Source: MFD01213-c1 sp963704405 (lineage in GTDB: Bacteria; Planctomycetota; Phycisphaerae; Tepidisphaerales; Tepidisphaeraceae). Taken from it: a stretch of DNA of 64,000 nucleotides. A model generated the notes under the pieces. It did no database searches. It worked only from the letters and a program-made list of their open reading frames with translations, and had not been told where the DNA came from. The stretch spans positions 4,030,001-4,094,000 of the forward strand of contig OY969903.1 of the NCBI GenBank assembly GCA_963704405.1. Reading direction: 5' to 3'. The position numbers were made by a program, and so were the translations under genes. Positions 58,801 to 64,000 of the stretch are shown in pieces. Each line of letters opens with the position of its first letter. Positions within the stretch are counted from its first letter, which is position 1.

Positions 58801-61800
58801 CGGATACGGCCTGCCCGGCCAGATCGAACGTGGCGGCCGTCGCGATCACCAGGTTCCCCTTGCCGGCGCCATTGGGCAACGTACCACCGGTGGCAAGTTG
58901 CAGGGTGCCGCCCAGCACGGTTGTATCGCCGCTGTAGGTTTTGGCGCCCGCGCCCAAGGCCCAGGTGCCGACATTGATTTTGGTCAGTGAGGTGATGCCG
59001 GTTGCCGGATCACCCAGCGCAGCGGCCAAAACGTTGGCCGCGGTGGAGGTTCCAGTGAGGACCAGCGTTCGGTTCCCGCTTCCGGAGGCGATTGCTGCGC
59101 CGGTGTTGCTGAAGTTCACTGCGCCGCTGCCCGAGGCATCCAGCGAAGCGCCAGCGGCGCCAAGGGTGAACAGCCGATCCGTGGTGGTTGCCGCTCCGGT
59201 GTATTGCAGCGTGCCGCCGTTAAGAACCAGGTTGGCCGCGGTGTTCGACGAAGCGCCGATCCCGCTGCTTGATCCGCCGTTGGCCAAGGCGGTGGTGGAG
59301 AGCGTGATGCTGTTGATGGTTATCGGGCCGGTGAAGCTGTTGGCGGAGTTGGTTACGACCGCCCCGCTCGATCCGGTATTACCGATGATGACCGAAGCCG
59401 CTCCGGTGATGGCCGGGGAATAGGTGAGCGTGCCACCGCCACCACCGAGGCGATAGATTCCACCGGCGGGGGTGTACGTGCCGGTATAGGTGACGCTGCC
59501 GACGGCGCCGATTGCCATGTTCGCCAGGGAAGACAGGGGGGCGGCTGTAAAATCCAGTGCCGTCGCCGCATCGGTGCCGGTCAGCGCCAAGGCGCCGGTT
59601 GAGGTCGCATTGATGCGCGACAGGAACGTCGGATCAGCAACCCCCGGCGTGTAACTTGCAGCCCCGCCGGCGCCAACCGTAACATTCGCTCCGGCTCCGC
59701 CGATGCTTGCCGGTGAGGCAAACTGCACGGCCCCACCGGTGATGCTGGTTCCCCCGCTGTAAGTGCTGGTGCCATTGAGCACCAGCAGACCGGCGGTGTT
59801 ACTGACGCTTGAAGCATTGAGTGCGGCGACGGTGGCAGTTCCGCTGTTGATCAACGCGCCGCTCAGCGTGATCGTGCCGGTGCTGGTCAGCGTTCCGGCG
59901 TTATTGAACGAGGCGGCTGAGATTGTACCGCCGGTGTTGGTTGTCGTGGCCTGCGGACCGGCGGTGATGGCATTGGCCCCTGCCGCGACGGTGCCACCGG
60001 CAGAAAGCGTTAACGCGTTGGTGAATCCGGTCTGGCCGTAGCTGATTCCCGAAACGTTCCATTTGGAGCCTGCGCCGGTGACGGTCATGTTGCCGCCATC
60101 CAGCCAGCTAACCGCGCCGGTGGAGTTGATCGTTCCACCGCCGGAAATTGTGTTGGAGAAATTAACGGTGGTGGTGGTCAGCGCGGTGACAACGGCGGTG
60201 CCGTTGACGGTTGCTCCACCGAGCACGACCGCATCATTGGCGGTGATCGTCTGGGCAGCGCCGGACCCGGTCACCGTTCCCTCAAGGAGACTTAGTTTTT
60301 GCACTGCCGGTGAAGTATCGAGCGTGACCGTGCCGCCATTGAGGATGGCATCAAAATAAAGCTGCGAGCCTGCATTGTTGATCGGGGCGGTGTGCGTGGC
60401 CCCGTCGGCGAATGTGGTGGAGGTGTCGTTTCCAAACTCCGGGTTGGCAACGCCATTGATCGTCGCGAGGCCTTTGTTGACGCTTGAGAAGCCATAGGCC
60501 TGGGTGCCCCACTGGGTGCCGTCGGACCAGTTGCCGCTGCCGCCATTCCATTGCGAAAAGGACGACGTGCCGGCCGGCGTCACATCGAGCCGGAGCGCGT
60601 CCCATTGCATCTCACCGCCGACGATATGGAAGTTCAGCGTATTGGTCGTGGTTGTATTGTTGGCCAGCCATGACGCAGGAAAAGTCAGCTTGCGATAAAG
60701 CACCTTGCTGGTGGTGTCGCCGCTGCGATTGACCGAAGGCGCCGTGTCATTGGTGTGATCGAAACTGGCGTCCACGCGATGGCTTCCAATCAGCACACCC
60801 AGATCATTGATGAACTCCTGGGCGGCGATCGCGACCGTAAGAGTGAAGGTCGAATTCGCCGCCGGCACCTGCGCCAGCTTGAAATTCACCTTCCAGAAGT
60901 CCGCGTTGCCGTTCTGCTGATCCAGGCCCCAGTTCTGCCGCCAGTTTTGCGTGTCGTTGAACGGATTGGAATTGTCGACGGTGTAATTCACGCCGTTCGG
61001 AAATTCCTTGGCATAATTGAAGGTGTCGATCCAGTTGTTGTAGTTGTTTCCGTCGCGGAATTCGGCGGCGGTGCGATCGAAGGTCCCGACTCCAAAAACA
61101 CCTTTTCCACCGACATCCTGATTGAACGTCAGGTTCCCCACATTGGTGACACCGCCGGCACTGACGGTGATGTTGTCAAAAGTCGCCTCGCGATAATTGC
61201 CCGGTTTGATGATGGTGACGCGATAGGTTCCCGGTCGCACATCCGGCAGTGAAAATGTGCCGTCTTTGGCCGGGTTCACCCAGTAATTGTAGCCTGCCGC
61301 GCGGCGCTGATATTCCTGCGAGAGGGGACTGCTGGCGTATCCGGTGGGGTCAAACGTCGACAGGACGATCGTCGCGCCATCCATGTTGGTGCCGTCGGTG
61401 GTGCGCGCCTTTCCGTTCACAATGCCGCGCTGGGCTGTCGTCGCGTAGTAGGGAAGGTTCAGCGAATCGTAAAATGATGTCAGTTGGGCCCCTTCGGCAT
61501 TGGTTCCTTTGCCAATGGCGACGGCATCAGCGCGCATTGTATTAATGTTTGCGCCTTTGTTGAAATACGTGAAGAACGGCCCGAAGGCCTTGTCCATATT
61601 TCCGGTATAGAGAAGACCGGGCCCACCAAAATGCGCACCAGAAGGCTCCAGCACAAATGTGCCGACGCCGGTCTGCGGATGGGTCGGGCCGGCGTTCTGG
61701 CTTTCGTTGGTCCGGTAGTTGTTAATGTTCCAGACGCCATAATCGTTGGCAACCAGCGGTCCCGTCGCGGTGCTGGTATTAGCCGCCGTGAAGCGGCCGG

Positions 61801-62548
61801 TGATGTCGCCGTCGGCGTTCTGGTAGGTGTCGCGCGTATCGTATTTCGTCTGGTAGTTCTTGGTGTATTCCGAGGGGATCCCGCGCATGTCAGACGTTTC
61901 GCCGGTGATGAAGCGGCCTTCATCCACTGAGTTGGGCTGATACTGCCAGAATTTGCTCGTGATGGAGTCTGATGTGAACAGGCTGCTGTTCCAATAGCTC
62001 ACCAGCCGGTTCTCGCTGCTGTTCCAATCCGCCATCGCGGTGGTGTGGTGATAGGTCAGATAGGTGTGGTAACCGGCCTCGCCGTCTTTCAATATCCAGT
62101 GCCAGGTCACATCCAGCGGCTCGGTCGCGGTTGCAGCGTGTTCGGCAGAGATATCGACAAAATTACTGCCGGTGCGAAAGCTGTATGTCTCATTGGAGCC
62201 CAGGTAAATATTCGGCGATCCCTCGAGATCCGAATAGATCCCCTTGGTCCCGACCATCTGCTGGCCGTCAAAAGTGATCGATGTGATTTTCCCTGCGGAA
62301 CTGCCCGTTTTATAAACCTGGAACTGAATCGCGTTGTTGTTGACCAGGTAATATGAGCCTGTGCCATTGGTCAGCGTTTGGACTGTCGGGGTCGCACAGA
62401 CCGCGTTCACCACGCTCAGGCTCACGGCCGCTGCCAGAAGCGCACGGCAGCGGCGATGCCGAATCAAATGAATTGCTCGGTCATTTGTGGATAAGGTGAA
62501 ACGGGAAAAGGCGAGACGGTCCAATCCGGATACTCGTCGCTTCTGCAT
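55832..62548 (-). CDS. Giant PL4-like lyase fused to autotransporter-type beta-strand repeats, dockerin and PEP-CTERM
   Basis: A 2238-residue exported protein from ATG 62548, with GGAGGAA upstream. After a signal peptide (RALLAAAVSLSVVNAVCA) about 620 residues resemble PL4 rhamnogalacturonan lyases (LKDGEAGYHTYLTYH, YNYWVNPAKDGTFSLPDVRPGTYRVTI, jelly-roll FWKVNFKLAQVP). Next, about 1300 residues of passenger-type repeats contain KTGTGTQVLTGDNTYTGTTTISGGILQVG-like units, which in other bacteria form beta-helices on the surface. Two dockerin-like repeats (FGDADLNGKVDGSDYAKIDN, FNYDGVVDGSDYSLIDNAF) and a VPEPASVAFLGLAAGLLSRRRRKA tail end the protein. It is the first gene of an operon with the smaller PL4 homologue. 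Confidence 0.85.
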   Translation of the reverse strand: MQKRRVSGLDRLAFSRFTLSTNDRAIHLIRHRRCRALLAAAVSLSVVNAVCATPTVQTLTNGTGSYYLVNNNAIQFQVYKTGSSAGKITSITFDGQQMVGTKGIYSDLEGSPNIYLGSNETYSFRTGSNFVDISAEHAATATEPLDVTWHWILKDGEAGYHTYLTYHHTTAMADWNSSENRLVSYWNSSLFTSDSITSKFWQYQPNSVDEGRFITGETSDMRGIPSEYTKNYQTKYDTRDTYQNADGDITGRFTAANTSTATGPLVANDYGVWNINNYRTNESQNAGPTHPQTGVGTFVLEPSGAHFGGPGLLYTGNMDKAFGPFFTYFNKGANINTMRADAVAIGKGTNAEGAQLTSFYDSLNLPYYATTAQRGIVNGKARTTDGTNMDGATIVLSTFDPTGYASSPLSQEYQRRAAGYNYWVNPAKDGTFSLPDVRPGTYRVTIIKPGNYREATFDNITVSAGGVTNVGNLTFNQDVGGKGVFGVGTFDRTAAEFRDGNNYNNWIDTFNYAKEFPNGVNYTVDNSNPFNDTQNWRQNWGLDQQNGNADFWKVNFKLAQVPAANSTFTLTVAIAAQEFINDLGVLIGSHRVDASFDHTNDTAPSVNRSGDTTSKVLYRKLTFPASWLANNTTTTNTLNFHIVGGEMQWDALRLDVTPAGTSSFSQWNGGSGNWSDGTQWGTQAYGFSSVNKGLATINGVANPEFGNDTSTTFADGATHTAPINNAGSQLYFDAILNGGTVTLDTSPAVQKLSLLEGTVTGSGAAQTITANDAVVLGGATVNGTAVVTALTTTTVNFSNTISGGGTINSTGAVSWLDGGNMTVTGAGSKWNVSGISYGQTGFTNALTLSAGGTVAAGANAITAGPQATTTNTGGTISAASFNNAGTLTSTGTITLSGALINSGTATVAALNASSVSNTAGLLVLNGTSTYSGGTSITGGAVQFASPASIGGAGANVTVGAGGAASYTPGVADPTFLSRINATSTGALALTGTDAATALDFTAAPLSSLANMAIGAVGSVTYTGTYTPAGGIYRLGGGGGTLTYSPAITGAASVIIGNTGSSGAVVTNSANSFTGPITINSITLSTTALANGGSSSGIGASSNTAANLVLNGGTLQYTGAATTTDRLFTLGAAGASLDASGSGAVNFSNTGAAIASGSGNRTLVLTGTSTAANVLAAALGDPATGITSLTKINVGTWALGAGAKTYSGDTTVLGGTLQLATGGTLPNGAGKGNLVIATAATFDLAGQAVSVNGLNDGPAGPITSANPNGWASANGPGGGTVANSGAIQVMTVGNNNAAGLFSGVIGGAINLVKTGTGTQVLTGDNTYTGTTTISGGILQVGIGGTPSSLGPGDGGFRGKLGTGNIINNATLTFNRGYLTTCSNVISGTGTVKQIANAELVFGGANTYTGPTIIGGSIANIGLGGAADGGATYNGLNYSGDCSLNASVLANGGSTSSIGSSSNLASNLILDGGMLFYTGGTTTTDRLFTVTQNGGAIYANGGLTFSNGGAVVFSGTGDRTLSLEGETTTTCTFGSDIGDPASGRTFLTKDRSNTWALASTALLTYSGDTNMNMGVLKMGAANQLPFGAGKGNVIFATITDFTSSFDPKLEMNGFDLSINGLSAGTSVYGSVDNNVGTHILTVGNNNATATFNAIITGGINFVKVGTGTQTLNGASTYTGTTTARGGVISALVANGGVASGIGSSSNVAANLVFDGGTLSSTAATNRLFTITGNGGIIDSSGAATTTFSFTSTGAVALLAGTTPVLTLTGSNTTANGMAPSIANPSGGTLSVLKSGAGMWTYSSSNTKTYSGDTHVSAGTLQASAANAFSPNSNLVIDAGATADLNNQTSESTGALIGAGSVINTNSGVQTDSLTIGSNGLGGTFTGTLTSAGPLNLIKTGAGTQVFTGVNVFPGSAAANGGVLTVAVGSSLSCTALSSGAGATMNLLGTFPAASALNSSGIINIGPRTTGAGIAVRTTASVTINTGGNVAVQDAALHANRTLLVTSALAFAGSTDAWTGKVNLGNNDLIVHSGSLTNMTNQLKQGINLTAGGFWDASAGIVSSDAAADPTHLTTLGVIQNNDGNGNLVYGSTTPLGLFDGQSPALTDVLVKYTYFGDADLNGKVDGSDYAKIDNGFLHPGLTGWFNGDFNYDGVVDGSDYSLIDNAFNMQGASLAEGTSASDFVTDPSLIPGSSTNADVAAMVAGATDEIAGSSTSVPEPASVAFLGLAAGLLSRRRRKA

Positions 62549-62978
62549 CGATTCCTCCGCGCATGCCCGTGGTGTCGTATACCCCCAGAGCTTCCCAGTG
62601 CAGTGACGTCGCTTCCTTCAGTCTGAACAGCAGGCCGTGTGTTATAAAGGTAGGCCCGCCGACCGAGTTTAGTTCGTGTTGAAGGTCAATCCTGCCGCAA
62701 GGTATTCTGACCGATAGCAAAATACAGTATGGCCCGCATACCGGGAAAGTGCAATCCTTTTCTTGACCATTTATAGGTTAAAAGTGACGGCTGCCAGCCG
62801 ATATCGGCATCTGCAACGTCACTGCTCCTCATCCGGGGAAGTTACTGCTCATTTCCCCACCGTCGATCCAAATCTTCACACGCGTGGGCTGACCGCTAAT
62901 AAATACCCCAGACCACCCAGGCGCATCCGGCGGACTCTGCTTGTATGATGCGCTGATGGTATGGATTCAGGGAGATGA
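62549..62978. promoter_or_regulatory. Promoter region of the lyase operon and the methyltransferase gene
   Basis: This 430-bp divergent region should hold the promoters of the PL4 operon (minus) and the methyltransferase gene (plus). It contains one perfect 5-5-5 inverted repeat (GTATG GCCCG CATAC, 62727-62741). I see no clear promoter boxes, RNA gene or coding frame. Confidence 0.35.
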
Positions 62979-63659
62979 GTGCCCCCAGTGATCGTCGCAA
63001 ATCTCGCGAATTTCAACATCCTGCCGCTTCATGACTTGCCTGCCCTGGTGGTCGGTGCAATTGTCGCCGCCTACTGGGTGCGTGTGCTGCAGATGGCATA
63101 CAAGATGCGACGCAAGACCGGTCGCGCCGCCAACCTGATTCCGACAGAACCACTGGGCCGCATTCTTCGGCTGGTCTGGCAACCGGTCGTCTGGATTTGG
63201 ATCGCCCATCCCATAGCGACCGCCTTTCTCATCCGTGTGCCGGTGGTGATGCGTCCCTTATATTCCGTTCCAGTGCTCCAATGGATCGCCGCGCTCATCG
63301 CCGCGCAGGCCTTTATTGCGACCCGCATCTGCTGGAAGCGCATGGGAAAATCCTGGCGAATGGGAATCGATCCTTCAGAAAGAACGTCGCTGGTCATTAC
63401 CGGCCCCTACGCATTTGTGCGGCATCCGATATACGCGCTTTCCAGCATCCTGATGATCGCTACGGTATTGGCTGTGCCGACGGTGTTGATGATGTTCATC
63501 GCGGTGGTTCATCTCGCGCTGCTTCAATGGGAAGCGCGCCGGGAAGAGCGGCATCTGTCGAGCATCCACGGGCCGCAGTACGATCGATACCGCGCTACCG
63601 TCGGCAGGTTTTTCCCGCGGTCGGTGCATGGATACACCGCTGCCAATTCAGCCTCCTGA
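62979..63659 (+). CDS. Isoprenylcysteine carboxyl methyltransferase-like membrane protein
   Basis: A 226-residue membrane protein of the ICMT/PEMT superfamily. It has helices near residues 20-35, 65-85, 95-115 and 155-180, the SAM-binding signature ITGPYAFVRHPIYALSSIL and the C-terminal EARREERHLSSIHGPQYDRYRATVGRFFP. Bacterial members methylate lipids or other hydrophobic substrates. GTG 62979 is preferred, with GGGAG seven bases upstream; GTG 62988 is possible. It is five bases before the next gene, on the same strand. Confidence 0.87.
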   Translation: MPPVIVANLANFNILPLHDLPALVVGAIVAAYWVRVLQMAYKMRRKTGRAANLIPTEPLGRILRLVWQPVVWIWIAHPIATAFLIRVPVVMRPLYSVPVLQWIAALIAAQAFIATRICWKRMGKSWRMGIDPSERTSLVITGPYAFVRHPIYALSSILMIATVLAVPTVLMMFIAVVHLALLQWEARREERHLSSIHGPQYDRYRATVGRFFPRSVHGYTAANSAS

Positions 63660-63664
63660 TCGCC

Positions 63665-64000
63665 ATGGCCAGTTCACCGATCAATATTTTCCAGAAGCTG
63701 ATGCGGAAGTGGGAAGCCGTCCATCCGTACAATGCGGCCCAGGCGATGAAGGTCGCCGTGATTCCAGATCCCAATGCCATCCAGGGAAGCTGGCGAGAAA
63801 CAATCGTCGCGACAGGTCTGGGGCAGGTGCGCGTGGATGGGAACCAATATCGATTCGAGTCATTGAACGGCCATCTCGACGCCTGCACCGTCGCCTTCCC
63901 GGCGGCAACGTTGTGCGACCACATTTCCGCGGAGCTTAACCGCCCGTTCCTCGACCCCGGCGAGCCCCCCTTCAGGCCGTTCATGATCGCTGAAGGCGAG
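63665..64000 (+). CDS. 3'-truncated gene, possibly acyltransferase/condensation-like
   Basis: An open frame of 112 codons from ATG 63665 runs off the end of the window. It begins MASSPINIFQKLMRKWEAVHPYNAAQAMKV and continues GHLDACTVAFPAATLCDHISAELNRPFLDPGEPPFRPF. The combination resembles the N-terminus of CoA-dependent acyltransferase or condensation-type proteins, but the catalytic HxxxD would lie beyond the window. It probably forms an operon with the methyltransferase gene. Confidence 0.5.
   Translation, partial: MASSPINIFQKLMRKWEAVHPYNAAQAMKVAVIPDPNAIQGSWRETIVATGLGQVRVDGNQYRFESLNGHLDACTVAFPAATLCDHISAELNRPFLDPGEPPFRPFMIAEGE

Noticed and set aside
1..64000. CRISPR array, prophage, restriction or toxin-antitoxin system
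   Set aside because: No regularly spaced repeats, cas genes, phage structural genes or paired small toxin-antitoxin genes are visible in the window.

Overview
The window (GC roughly 60 percent) looks like chromosomal DNA of a planctomycete, most likely of class Phycisphaerae. The evidence is the mix of large exported proteins with an E-x-L-E-x-R-x-L-L type N-terminal motif, PEP-CTERM sorting tails combined with dockerin-like EF repeats, a short membrane protein with the CPxCGYNL-x-G-L...RCPECG zinc ribbon, and an H+-pyrophosphatase. This assignment is inferred from protein style; no rRNA or other marker locus is present.

Layout. 0-4.6 kb: end of an Eis-like acetyltransferase, rimO and folC. 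4.7-10.5 kb: two tandem paralogous exported cyclophilin-fold proteins. 10.5-12.7 kb: aroC and accD. 12.7-20.9 kb: a minus-strand operon encoding a TolC-like lipoprotein, membrane fusion protein, RND pump, response regulator and histidine kinase, that is, an efflux pump with its own two-component control. 21.2-23.8 kb: scpB, a methyltransferase and a family 2 glycosyltransferase. 23.9-25.8 kb: leuA behind what reads as a complete Leu-codon transcription attenuator. 25.9-29.1 kb: hemB, two sugar-type ABC permeases and tRNA-Met. 29.2-36.8 kb: small membrane and regulatory proteins, carbonic anhydrase, a beta-propeller protein, an orphan nuoA behind a 122-bp MITE-like element, and a GT-C glycosyltransferase. 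37-41.5 kb: hppA and a second GT-C protein. 41.7-47.9 kb: IS630 remnant, a giant CheB-CheR-PAS-kinase-receiver protein with a companion CheB, and a kinase remnant. 47.9-62.5 kb: ilvD and a pectin/rhamnogalacturonan block (GH28 plus two PL4-like lyases, one fused to about 1300 residues of autotransporter-type beta-strand repeats). 63-64 kb: an isoprenylcysteine methyltransferase-like protein and the start of another gene.

At least ten genes are interrupted by frameshifts although both halves are well conserved (rimO, first cyclophilin gene, response regulator, hemB, ABC permease, zinc-ribbon protein, GT-C protein, giant kinase, ilvD four times, PL4). Four look like loss of one GC/CG step where GCGCGC would restore the frame, and a fifth is similar. 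Consensus errors are the likeliest cause, so these genes are annotated here as single genes with a frameshift.

The most notable non-coding elements are the leuA attenuator (23907-24086) and the MITE-like insertion ahead of nuoA (33979-34100, perfect 19-bp inverted repeats with 10-bp direct repeats abutting both ends).
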